From the NCBI GenBank assembly GCA_038226665.1, contig JBBRQI010000005.1, forward strand, positions 1-64,000: a DNA stretch of 64,000 nucleotides, given 5' to 3'. Shown piece by piece: positions 1 through 8,800 of the stretch. Both the position numbers and the translations under genes were made by a program. Origin of the DNA: SZAS-103 sp038226665 (GTDB lineage Bacteria; Pseudomonadota; Gammaproteobacteria; Xanthomonadales; Xanthomonadaceae). The notes below the pieces were generated by a model that had not been told where the DNA came from, made no database searches, and saw only the letters and a list, made by a program, of their open reading frames with translations. How positions within the stretch are numbered: the first letter of the stretch is position 1; each line of letters opens with the position of its first letter.

Positions 1-40
1 GGGAACACCGTTGCCCGGCGTCCAGACGGACTGAAGCTCT

Positions 41-65
41 GCAGCCATCGTGAAATGATGGCTGC
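41..65. other. Perfect hairpin upstream of glyQ
   Basis: Nine-base arms GCAGCCATC and GATGGCTGC enclose a 7-nt loop. No T-run follows on either strand, so this is not a convincing intrinsic terminator. It may be the tail of an upstream transcript or part of the glyQ control region. The rest of the first 130 bases shows no credible gene. Confidence 0.4.
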
Positions 66-135
66 GGGACTTTGGTCTGTCGGGATGCGCTGCGCGATCC
101 GCAGCTTGTATCTGAGCGATGCGTGGCCGTAAAGA

Positions 136-141
136 TATACT
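136..141 (+). promoter_or_regulatory. Probable -10 element of the glyQ operon
   Basis: The hexamer TATACT lies 26 bases before the glyQ start codon and matches a sigma-70 -10 box at five of six positions. I see no good -35 box at 17-18 bp spacing, so this is a moderate call based on sequence and position only. Confidence 0.4.
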
Positions 142-167
142 AACGTCTTTCCCCGCAAGCCCACTGC

Positions 168-1091
168 ATGCCAGCGCCAGCAGCAAATCAAGCCCTGACC
201 TTCCAGCAACTCATCCAGAACCTGTCCGCGTACTGGGCCGGGCAAGGCTGCGTGCTCATCCAACCGCTCGATCTCGAAGTCGGCGCGGGCACGTTCCACC
301 CCGCGACCTTCCTGCGTGCGCTCGGGCCGGAACCGTGGAATGCGGCCTACGTGCAGCCGTGCCGGCGCCCGACCGACGGCCGCTACGGTGACAACCCAAA
401 CCGCCTGCAACGCTATTACCAGTTCCAGGTCGCGATGAAGCCGAGCCCCGACGACATCGTCGAACTCTATTTCGGATCGCTGAGGCAACTTGGAATTGAT
501 CCACTTATTCACGACCTGCGGCTGGTCGAGGACAACTGGGAATCGCCGACGCTCGGCGCGTGGGGCCTGGGCTGGGAAGTGTGGTTGAACGGCATGGAAG
601 TCACCCAGTTCACCTATTTCCAGCAGGCCGGCGGCATCGAATGCAAGCCGGTGCTCGGCGAAATCACCTACGGGCTGGAACGTTTGTGCATGTATCTGCA
701 GAACGTCGAAAGCGTGTTCGACATCGTGTGGACGCATGGCCCGCAAGGCACCGTGTATTACCGCGACGTCTATCATCAGAACGAAGTCGAGCAGAGCGCG
801 TACAACTTCAAGCATGCCGATGTAGCGGAGTTGTTCCATCGTTTCGACGCTTGCGAGAAGGAGGCGTTGAAGCTGGTCGAGCTCGGCCTGCCGTTGCCTG
901 CCTACGAACAGGTCTGCAAGGCCAGCCACTGCTTCAACCTGCTTGATGCGCGGCGCGCGATTTCCGTAACCGAACGCCAACGCTACATCCTGCGCGTACG
1001 CACTTTGTCGCGCGCATGCGCCGAAGCGTATTTCGCGCAGCGCGAGAAGCTCGGCTTTCCCGGCCTGCGTCGCGAAGGAGTCGCGGCATGA
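168..1091 (+). CDS. glyQ: Glycine--tRNA ligase alpha subunit
   Basis: Alpha chain of the bacterial alpha2beta2 glycyl-tRNA synthetase, the cytoplasmic subunit that forms glycyl-adenylate and charges tRNA-Gly together with GlyS. The 307 residues match the usual length of about 300. Hallmark blocks are present in order: FQQLIQNLSAYWAGQGC near the N-terminus, QPLDLEVGAGTFHPATFLRA, QPCRRPTDGRYGDNPNRLQ and a class II catalytic region with WEVWLNGMEVTQFTYFQQ. The start at MPAPAANQALTF places the first conserved block near residue 12, as in homologues. The stop overlaps a second ATG in an ATGA junction. The operon continues through a GST-family gene to glyS, whereas glyQ and glyS are directly adjacent in many genomes. 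Confidence 0.97.
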   Translation: MPAPAANQALTFQQLIQNLSAYWAGQGCVLIQPLDLEVGAGTFHPATFLRALGPEPWNAAYVQPCRRPTDGRYGDNPNRLQRYYQFQVAMKPSPDDIVELYFGSLRQLGIDPLIHDLRLVEDNWESPTLGAWGLGWEVWLNGMEVTQFTYFQQAGGIECKPVLGEITYGLERLCMYLQNVESVFDIVWTHGPQGTVYYRDVYHQNEVEQSAYNFKHADVAELFHRFDACEKEALKLVELGLPLPAYEQVCKASHCFNLLDARRAISVTERQRYILRVRTLSRACAEAYFAQREKLGFPGLRREGVAA

Positions 1092-1165
1092 TCCTGATCG
1101 GCATGTTTGGAACACGCCCGCCGTTCACGCGCCGCGGCTCGATCTGCGCCGGAGCGAACGCATGA
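1088..1165 (+). pseudogene. 25-codon remnant of a duplicated GST start
   Basis: A short open frame begins at the ATGA that ends glyQ and stops at the ATGA that begins the intact GST gene. It encodes MILIGMFGTRPPFTRR followed by nine unrelated residues. The first seven residues (MILIGMF) equal those of the intact GST gene, and a shared FTRR block follows after a 6-base length difference. It looks like a decayed partial duplication. Its ATGA at both ends could still keep ribosomes coupled from glyQ to the downstream gene, which is inference. Confidence 0.6.
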
Positions 1166-1204
1166 TCCTGATCGGCATGTTTGACTCGCCATTCACGCGC
1201 CGCG
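1088..1204 (+). repeat. Imperfect tandem duplication of a gene start
   Basis: Copy one begins at 1088 and copy two at 1162, a spacing of 74 bases. The first 22 bases of each copy are identical. After a 6-base length difference, a second 13-base identity follows (1124-1136 and 1192-1204, TTCACGCGCCGCG). Beyond that the copies diverge. Confidence 0.85.
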
Positions 1205-1827
1205 TCGCGATCAGCGCGACCCTGCTCGGAATTCCGTTCGAACATCGCAATTGGTCGGTCGGCAAGGATTTCGATCGCATCCGCGAATTCAATCCGCTCG
1301 GTCGCGTGCCGACGCTCGTGCTCGACGACGGCGAGACACTGATCGAGTCAGCGATGATCCTCGACTGGCTCGACCAGCAAGTTGGGCCCGCGCGTGCGCT
1401 GCTGCCGGCGTCCGGCGCTGCGCGGACGCAAGCGTTGACCTTCATGGCGCTCGCGACCGGCGCGGCCGACAAGGGCATCCACGTCGTGATCGAACGGGCA
1501 TTTCGTCCGGAAGAAAAACGTCACGCGCCATGGATCGATCGCTGCCGCGCGCAGATCGACGGCGCGCTCGCCGAACTCGATCGCCTCTGCGCCGCTGCAG
1601 GCGAACGCCTCTGCTTGCTCGGCGATGCGATGACGCAGGCGGACATCACGCTCGCGTGCTACGTCACCTACCTGCGCGACGCCGTGCCGCTCGATCTGTC
1701 TGCGCATCCATCGCTGCAGGCGCGCGTCGAACGTTATGAGGCGTTGCCGGTGTTCCAGCAATTCTATGTGCCGTTTTTCACGCCCGTTCCCAATCATGCA
1801 GGCCCGAGCCCGGTACAGCCCGCATGA
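1162..1827 (+). CDS. Glutathione S-transferase family protein
   Basis: A 221-residue protein with a thioredoxin-like N-terminal half. It has SPFTRRV at the start of the fold, GRVPTLVLDDG with the cis-proline near residue 50, and ESAMILDWLDQ, the gamma-glutamyl-binding element of GSTs. The C-terminal half is helical, as in GSTs, with a DAMTQADITLACYVTYL segment. It probably conjugates or binds glutathione in the cytoplasm; the substrate is unknown. It is translationally coupled on both sides: its ATG overlaps the stop of the remnant frame, and its TGA overlaps the glyS start by four bases. A GST lodged within a glyQ-glyS operon may be lineage-specific. There is no sign of a signal peptide. Confidence 0.88.
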   Translation: MILIGMFDSPFTRRVAISATLLGIPFEHRNWSVGKDFDRIREFNPLGRVPTLVLDDGETLIESAMILDWLDQQVGPARALLPASGAARTQALTFMALATGAADKGIHVVIERAFRPEEKRHAPWIDRCRAQIDGALAELDRLCAAAGERLCLLGDAMTQADITLACYVTYLRDAVPLDLSAHPSLQARVERYEALPVFQQFYVPFFTPVPNHAGPSPVQPA

Positions 1828-4034
1828 GCACGACTGCATCCTTGCTGATCGAAATCGGCACCGAAGAATTGCCCGTCAAGGCATTGCCCGAACTCGCGCA
1901 GGCTTTGTTCGATGCCGTGCTCGCGGGCTTCGAGAAGCGCGGCATCGCGGTCGAACGCGGCGGCGCGAAACCGCTGTACACACCGCGTCGTCTCGCGGTG
2001 CTGCTGCCAGGGGTCGCGACCGAGCAAGCCGAACAACGCAGCGAAGTATCCGGTCCGTACGTCAACGTCGCGCTCGATGCGAACGGCGAACCGACCCCCG
2101 CACTGAAGGGTTTTGCGCAGAAGAACGGACTCGATGTCGTGCAACTCGAACGCGCGAGCGATGCGAAAGGCGAGCGCTTCGTCGCGCGCAGCGTGAAGCC
2201 GGGCGCGACTACCGCTTCGCTGTTACCGGCCATCCTCGCCGAGGCGGTCAAGGCGATGCCGATTCCGAAACCGATGCGCTGGGGCGATCACGATTATGCG
2301 TTCGCGCGGCCCGTGCACTGGCTGGTGATGTTGCTGGGCGAGCAGGTCGTGGACGCCGAACTGTTCGGCATCAAGACCAACCGCATGAGTCGCGGCCACC
2401 GTTTCCATCATCCAAAGTCGGTGTGGATCGGAAAACCCGACGACTACATCGATGCCTTGCGCGGTGCGCAGGTGCTGGTCGACCCGGACGAGCGTCGTGC
2501 GCGCGTGCGCAGCGAAGTCGAAGCAGCCGCGCAGAAAGTCGATGGCTACGCTCGCGTTTCCGACAGCCTCGTGGAGGAAGTGAACTGCCTCGTCGAATGG
2601 CCGCGCGGGATCCTGTGCGGCTTCGACAAAGGCTTCCTGCGCGTGCCGCACGAAGTGCTGATCCTGACGATGGAAACGAACCAGAAGTTCTTTCCCGTGC
2701 TGAATTCCGAACATCGCCTGACCGAACATTTCGTCGGCATCGCGAACGTCGAAAGCGGCGACGAAGCCGAAGTGCGCAAAGGCTACGAGCGTGTGATCCG
2801 TCCGCGTTTTGCCGATGCGCAGTTCTTCTACGACGAGGATCTGAAGCAGGGCATCGCGTCGATGGCCGAAGGCCTTGCATCGGTGACCTATCAGCAGAAG
2901 CTTGGCAGCTATGCAGACAAGACGGCACGCATCGCTGCGCTGGCTGAAACGATTGCCAAGGAAGTCGGCGTCGATCCCGCACATGCGCGCCGTGCTGCGG
3001 AACTGTCAAAGGCAGATCTGCAATCGCGCATGGTCGGTGAGTTTCCGGAACTGCAAGGCATCATGGGCCGTTACTACGCGAGCGCGATCGGCGAGACGGG
3101 CGATGTTGCCGATACGATCGACCAGGCTTATATGCCGCGCTTTGGTGGCGATGCGATTGCGCCGTCGAAAGTGGGGCAGGTGCTGGCGATTGCGGAGCGG
3201 CTGGATACCTTGATTGTTGGATTCCTCTCCGGGATGAAGCCAACTGGCAACAAAGATCCATTTGCACTTCGTCGTGCGGCCCTCGGGCTGTCCAGAACTG
3301 CTATCGAGGGTCAGTCAGACATTGATCTTTTCCTTCAACTCGAATCCTCGCGAGTTGCTGTGATGCGCGATTTGATCTACTACGCCACGATCGGTCTGAT
3401 CGTCAAAGATGGTCCTGTAGGGGCTTCGGTTGTTGATCAAGCACGCCGAAACGCGCTGGAAGAGAACGAGAGAGCACACTTTACGAGAGTGATTGAAGCA
3501 GACACGTCACTTTGTGCCTCGCTCTACGACTTCATCCTCGACCGCCTGCGCAGTTACTACGCCGACCAAGGCGTACCCGCCGCGCACTTCGATGCCGTCG
3601 CCGAATTGCGCCCCGCATCGCTGCTCGACTTCGACCGCCGACTCAAGGCCATCGGCGAATTCGCGAAACTGCCTGAGGCGCCCGCGCTCGCCGCGGCGAA
3701 CAAACGTATTCGTAATATCCTGAAAAAATCCGCCGAGGCCGAAACGATTCCAGCGTCAGTCGATCCAACACTGTTCGACAACGATGCCGAACGCGCATTG
3801 CATGCAGCCGTCGAACAGGCGGTGCACGACACCGCTCCGATGCTCGCATCGAAGGACTACGTCGGTACGCTCAAGCACCTTGCGGCGTTGCGTGCGCCGG
3901 TCGATGCGTTCTTTGACGGCACGATGGTGATGGCTGACGAGCCGAAGGTGCGCGGCAACCGCCTCGCGCTGCTCAAGCAGATCACGGATCGTTTTGCATC
4001 GGTCGCCGAGATCGCGTTGCTCGCGTCGGGCTGA
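1824..4034 (+). CDS. glyS: Glycine--tRNA ligase beta subunit
   Basis: Beta chain of tetrameric glycyl-tRNA synthetase, needed for tRNA-Gly binding. Typical blocks are LLIEIGTEELPVKALPELA at the N-terminus, RGHRFHHP, PRFADAQFFYDED, KLGSYADKTARI, SGMKPTGNKDPFALRRAALG and the C-terminal helical domain with FDAVAEL and KRIRNILKK. At 736 residues it is roughly 40-50 longer than many homologues (about 690). The excess maps to residues about 480-565, just after PFALRRAALG. That stretch uses AGA arginine codons and T/A-ending codons absent from the rest of the gene and is visibly lower in GC. The frame stays open, so this may be a recombinant patch or lineage-specific insertion rather than a disruption. 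The start overlaps the GST stop in ATGA. Confidence 0.95.
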   Translation: MSTTASLLIEIGTEELPVKALPELAQALFDAVLAGFEKRGIAVERGGAKPLYTPRRLAVLLPGVATEQAEQRSEVSGPYVNVALDANGEPTPALKGFAQKNGLDVVQLERASDAKGERFVARSVKPGATTASLLPAILAEAVKAMPIPKPMRWGDHDYAFARPVHWLVMLLGEQVVDAELFGIKTNRMSRGHRFHHPKSVWIGKPDDYIDALRGAQVLVDPDERRARVRSEVEAAAQKVDGYARVSDSLVEEVNCLVEWPRGILCGFDKGFLRVPHEVLILTMETNQKFFPVLNSEHRLTEHFVGIANVESGDEAEVRKGYERVIRPRFADAQFFYDEDLKQGIASMAEGLASVTYQQKLGSYADKTARIAALAETIAKEVGVDPAHARRAAELSKADLQSRMVGEFPELQGIMGRYYASAIGETGDVADTIDQAYMPRFGGDAIAPSKVGQVLAIAERLDTLIVGFLSGMKPTGNKDPFALRRAALGLSRTAIEGQSDIDLFLQLESSRVAVMRDLIYYATIGLIVKDGPVGASVVDQARRNALEENERAHFTRVIEADTSLCASLYDFILDRLRSYYADQGVPAAHFDAVAELRPASLLDFDRRLKAIGEFAKLPEAPALAAANKRIRNILKKSAEAETIPASVDPTLFDNDAERALHAAVEQAVHDTAPMLASKDYVGTLKHLAALRAPVDAFFDGTMVMADEPKVRGNRLALLKQITDRFASVAEIALLASG

Positions 4035-4076
4035 TGCGCGTCGCAATCGGTCGCAAGTGGTTCATCGCGGCGTAAC

Positions 4077-4096
4077 CCGCCGCGCGGATGCGGCGG
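4077..4096. other. Hairpin between glyS and tamA
   Basis: Arms CCGCCGC and GCGGCGG with a 6-nt loop, 14 bases before the tamA start. It lacks a T-run, so it may attenuate transcription or shape the tamA leader rather than terminate glyS transcripts. Confidence 0.35.
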
Positions 4097-4110
4097 TTAT
4101 CCTGACGCCA

Positions 4111-5859
4111 ATGGCTCAACGCTTCCGAATCTTCATCGCCTTCGCCGCGCTGCTCGCAGCCGCGCCTGCCATTGCGGTGCATGTGCAGGGCGTGCGCATC
4201 ACCGGCATTGCCGATCCCGACCAGCTGCACAACGCGCAACTCACGCTGTCGCTGTTGCGCGACAGCACGTCGAAAACATCCGACATCGGCGAGGAACGTT
4301 TGTCGTTCCTGTTGCGCAAGGCGCCGGAAGAAATCCGCACCGCGCTCGAACCATGGGGCTACTACGACACCAAGGTCGTTGCCGACGTGCAGCGCGATGG
4401 CGACACGGTCAGCGTGACATTCGCGGTGACGCCCGGCGAGCCGGTGAAGGTCGCCAGCAGTTCGGTCGCAATGCATGGCGCGGCGCACGACGACGCCGTG
4501 GTGATGCGGTCGGTGTCGCGCTTCAAGCCGAGTCAGGGCCAGGCGCTCGACCATCGCGTGTACGAAGCGAGCAAGCAAGAGGTGTCGCGCGATCTCGACG
4601 AGCGCGGCTACTTCGATGCGAACCTTGCAAAGCGTCGCGTCGAAGTCACCCGTGCAACGCATTCCGCAGTGATCGACATCGCCTGGGACAGCGGCGGGCG
4701 TTACAGCTTTGGGACGACCACATTCGGCGCGAACCAGTTGCGTCCGGGCCTTCTCGATCCGTTGCTGCAATGGAAACCGGGCGAGTCTTACGATCAGTCG
4801 AAGCTGCTCGACATGCAGCAGTCGCTGATCGACCTCGATTATTTCGGCGTCGTGGATGTCAGCCCCGACCTCGAACACAAGGCCGATGGCGTGGTGCCGA
4901 TCGCTATCAGCACGACGGCGGCGAAGCGCAACGTGTACAGCGCGGGGCTGAGTTACGGCACCGACAGCGGCGCCGGCCTGCAACTCGGCTTCAATCGGCG
5001 CTGGGTGAACCGGCGTGGGCACAAGGCGAGTGCGCAGATCGAGTGGGCGCAGAAACTCAAGATCGTCGCCGCGCAATATCGCGTGCCCGCGTTCGGCTGG
5101 CTCGATGGTTGGTATGCGTTGTCCACCAGCGCGCGCGACGAGGTGACCGACGCAGGCCATACACGCCTGCTCGAACTTGTCGAGAGCCGCACCGGTTTGT
5201 GGCACGGCTGGAACCTCACCGCCGCGATGCACGAGCAGCGCGAACGCTACCAGGATGCGTTGTTCCCTGATTTCGATCGCTACGCGACCCTGGTGTTTCC
5301 ATCGTTGTCGGCGCAGATTTCGGACGGCGACGACAAATTATATCCGACCAAAGGTTGGGGACTCGACGTCGATTTGCGCGGTGGAGCCACATCGATCGGA
5401 TCGGATGTGGACTTCGCTCAGCTGCGCATCAAGGCCAGCTACGTGCACAGTTTCGGCTGGCGCAACCGCTTGTTGTTGCGCGGCGAAGTCGGGCACACGC
5501 TCACCAATCAGTTCAACGACTTGCCGCCGTCGTTGCGCTTCTACGCGGGCGGCGATGTCAGCGTGCGCGGTTATGGTTACCAGGAAATAGGCCCGCAGGT
5601 GAATGGTCGCAATGTCGGCGCGCGCAACCTCGCGGTGTTCAGCATCGAGGGCGAACATCGCTTCAGCCGGCAATGGGGCGCGGCCGCGTTCGTCGATGCG
5701 GGCGATGCGTTCGACGATTCGCCGCACGCGCACGTCGGCATCGGTGTCGGTCTGCGCTGGCGTTCGCCGGTCGGGCCGGTGCGCATCGACATCGCACACG
5801 GCTTGAACGATCCGATCTCGCCCGTGCGATTGCACCTCAACATCGGTACTGATCTGTGA
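4111..5859 (+). CDS. tamA: Autotransporter/outer-membrane assembly factor TamA
   Basis: BamA-family outer-membrane protein of the translocation and assembly module. A 22-residue signal peptide (MAQRFRIFIAFAALLAAAPA and onward) is followed by POTRA-like domains up to about residue 250 and a 16-stranded Omp85 barrel to the C-terminus. The barrel carries the lid motif VRGYGYQEIGP and ends in a strand of the type VRLHLNIGTDL. At 582 residues it matches TamA (about 577). I chose the ATG that begins the signal peptide; an in-frame start at 3994 would add a non-secretory extension overlapping glyS. The next gene, tamB, overlaps the stop, and this pairing makes the assignment firm. TamA works with TamB in placing outer-membrane proteins and in envelope lipid homeostasis. 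Confidence 0.92.
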   Translation: MAQRFRIFIAFAALLAAAPAIAVHVQGVRITGIADPDQLHNAQLTLSLLRDSTSKTSDIGEERLSFLLRKAPEEIRTALEPWGYYDTKVVADVQRDGDTVSVTFAVTPGEPVKVASSSVAMHGAAHDDAVVMRSVSRFKPSQGQALDHRVYEASKQEVSRDLDERGYFDANLAKRRVEVTRATHSAVIDIAWDSGGRYSFGTTTFGANQLRPGLLDPLLQWKPGESYDQSKLLDMQQSLIDLDYFGVVDVSPDLEHKADGVVPIAISTTAAKRNVYSAGLSYGTDSGAGLQLGFNRRWVNRRGHKASAQIEWAQKLKIVAAQYRVPAFGWLDGWYALSTSARDEVTDAGHTRLLELVESRTGLWHGWNLTAAMHEQRERYQDALFPDFDRYATLVFPSLSAQISDGDDKLYPTKGWGLDVDLRGGATSIGSDVDFAQLRIKASYVHSFGWRNRLLLRGEVGHTLTNQFNDLPPSLRFYAGGDVSVRGYGYQEIGPQVNGRNVGARNLAVFSIEGEHRFSRQWGAAAFVDAGDAFDDSPHAHVGIGVGLRWRSPVGPVRIDIAHGLNDPISPVRLHLNIGTDL

Positions 5860-8800
5860 GCGCGACCGATATCCAGCGCGACACGTCGCCACCACCGCGC
5901 CGACGCAGGCGCTGGGTCCGGCATATCGGCTTCGGCAGCATCGCGCTGATCGTGTGTGCGGGCGTGCTGGTCGCATGGTTGCTATTGACGGTTGGCGGTC
6001 GCGACACCTTGCTCGCTCGCGTCGTGAATCTGCTGCCTGCGGATTCGCTGACATGGCAACGCGCCGATGGCGTCGTGTATGGGCCACTCACGTTGTACGG
6101 CGTGCATTATCGGCACGGCGGCGTCGACCTGCGCGCGCGGCGAGTGATGCTCGATCCGTCGCTGCGCCAGTTGTTCGGCCGACGCCTGCGATTGATCACG
6201 CTGGAAATAGACAATGCAGCACTCGACCTGCCGGTCGACCGATCGCCGCGGCCATTGCCGTCGTGGCCCGGCAGCCTGCCGAAGTTCGCGATGCCTTTTG
6301 CGCTGAGTGCCGATCGCCTGCGCGTGCGCACATTGCGCGTCAGTCGCGAAGGCGTGCCGTTGATCGTTGCCAGCAGCATCGATGGCGGCATCGTGCTCGC
6401 GCCCGGCGTGCTCGCGCTGAACACGATTGACGTGGTCAGCGATCGCGGCAAGCTGCAAATCGACGGACGCGTCGATGTCGGTCGCAATTATTCGACACGC
6501 CTCCACGCAACGTTGCTGACGACAACAGCCGACCTTCACGCACGCGCTGGCGGCGACCTCGACCACTTCATCCTCGCGGTCGGTGGCAACGCGCCCGATG
6601 CGTATGCGTTGAAGCTCTCGCTCGACGATGGCCGCGCGACGCCGCGCTGGTCGCTGTCGGCGTTGGCACAGCGCTTCGATCCGGCATTGCTGGTCGCGCT
6701 GTATCCGCCGTCGTCGCAACCAATTGTTGCGGCGATACCGTATGCGGTCGCGTTGCAGGTCGATGGCACCGGCGGTCGTGCGTCCGTGCACGGGCGCATC
6801 GCGCAAGGCGAACGCGTGCTCGTCGTCGCGCCATCGCAACTCGCTTACGAACAAGGCGTCGTGGATGCGCAACCGCTCGCGCTGAAACTACTTGATGGCG
6901 ATCTGCAGTTGCGCGGGCGTGCCGACCTGCGTTCGAAGTCGCCGGTATTCAATGTCGCAGCGCAACTCGACGGCCTGCGCTGGAACGCCGTTGCCAATGC
7001 GCCGCCAGTGAATGCGAGCGGAAAGCTCGCGCTTGCCGGAACCTTCGATGCGTGGACGGTCGATGGCGCGCTCGATCTGCTGCGCGACAAACAGCACGCG
7101 CACGTCGCACTTGCAGGACGCGGCGATCGCGAACAGATCCGCTTCGATCACTTCGACGCGCGCACGCCGGTCGGCGCGATGACTGCAAAAGGACAATTGC
7201 GCTGGTCGCCGCAAACTGCATGGACTGCGGATGCAGCGCTTGCAGGTTTCGATCCGGGTTATGTCGCGCCTGGATTCGAAGGCGCAATGTCAGGGCGCGT
7301 GCAAACCAGCGGTAGTATCGATGCGAACGGATCCCTGTCGCTGCACGCAGCAGTCGATCAATTGAGTGGACAGTTGCGCGGACGTCGCCTGGCCGGGCGC
7401 GGCAACATCGATTGGAATGCTGGCACTGGCCGCGCCGATGTCGATCTGCGTATCGGCGCAAGCCACGTGCAGGCCAGTGGTGCGTTCGGTCGCGCGCTCG
7501 ATCTGGTTGCGGATTTCGATCCCCTGCGGCTCGACGATCTGACGCCGAACGCGCAGGGCGTATTGAGTGGCCGGATTGCATTGCGCGGCGATCCATCAGC
7601 GCCCGCGATTGGCGGACAACTACAGGGTAATGGCCTGCATTGGCGAAACTACGGTGCAGTACATCTTGCGCTTGATGGAACATTGCCAACGCGCGGTGTC
7701 GACGGCGCGTTGCGCATTGATGCCGATGGCGTTGCGGGCGTGCCGAACCTGAGTGCAGTGCATCTGCGCGTTGCGGGCTCCGAACAGGATCCGCGCGTGG
7801 ATGGCGAACTGAGTGGCGCGCTAGGCACGCTCGCGCTGAGTGGCAACGCCGAGCATCGAGGAGCGATCTGGAACGGGCGCGTCGAGAGTCTGCATTACAC
7901 GCCGCTACGCGGAGCGGCATGGACATTGTCGGTGCCGACAACGTTCCGCTACTACGGAGCGAACGCGGTCCGCCTTCAGCAAACGTGCATGACCTCGTCG
8001 GGTGCATCGGTTTGCGCAGACGCCGACTGGCCACGCCGCGCGAACGTGCAGGCGCATGCGTTGCCATTGAACCTGCTCGATGCCTGGTTTGCGCGACCCG
8101 ATATTGCGCGACCCGATCTCGACGTACGCGCATACGGCACCGTGGATATCGACGCGCACATCGTGCCCGCAGCGCACGGCTGGACCGGCACGGCGACCGC
8201 GCATTCGGCCGAAGGCGGCGTGCATGTGCAGCCGCAACTCGCGCATCCGTTGTTCGGCTACACCAATCTTGTCGCGCTGGCGACTCTTGATGGCGAACGC
8301 CTGCAGCTGAAACTCGACAGCGGACTGATCGCAGGCGGCGCACTGCATGCGCAAATTGCGACTGGAACCGCAGCCGACGCAGCGTTGTCCGGCAATGTCG
8401 CGGCCGACCTGCGCGACATCACCTGGATCGAATTGTTCTCCACCGACATCGCCGCGCCGAAAGGACATCTTGATGGTCGGCTCACGTTAGGTGGAACGCG
8501 CGCGCATCCAACAGTCTCGGGTCGTGCTGAACTCAACGGTTTCGAAACCGAATTGCCCGCGCTCGGCATCGCGTTGAAAGAAGGCCACATTCAGCTTGAT
8601 GCCGACGCGAGCGGTGCAGCACGCATCAGCGGTTCGCTGCGTTCGGGCGACGGCACGCTCACCGTAGGCGGCGCGCTGCGCTGGGACAATCCGGACGCGC
8701 CGCTGAATGTCACCCTGCGCGGACAGAATGTACGCATCGCCGATACGCCTGAGCTCAGCGCGGACGCATCGCCCGATCTGCAAATCGGATACGCGGCGGG

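Noticed and set aside
119..391. Short open frame covering the glyQ start
   Set aside because: Out of frame with glyQ, no motif, and basic low-complexity product.
4353..5270. 305-codon open frame inside tamA
   Set aside because: Same-strand shadow frame with an Arg/Ala-rich product; tamA has clear barrel motifs.
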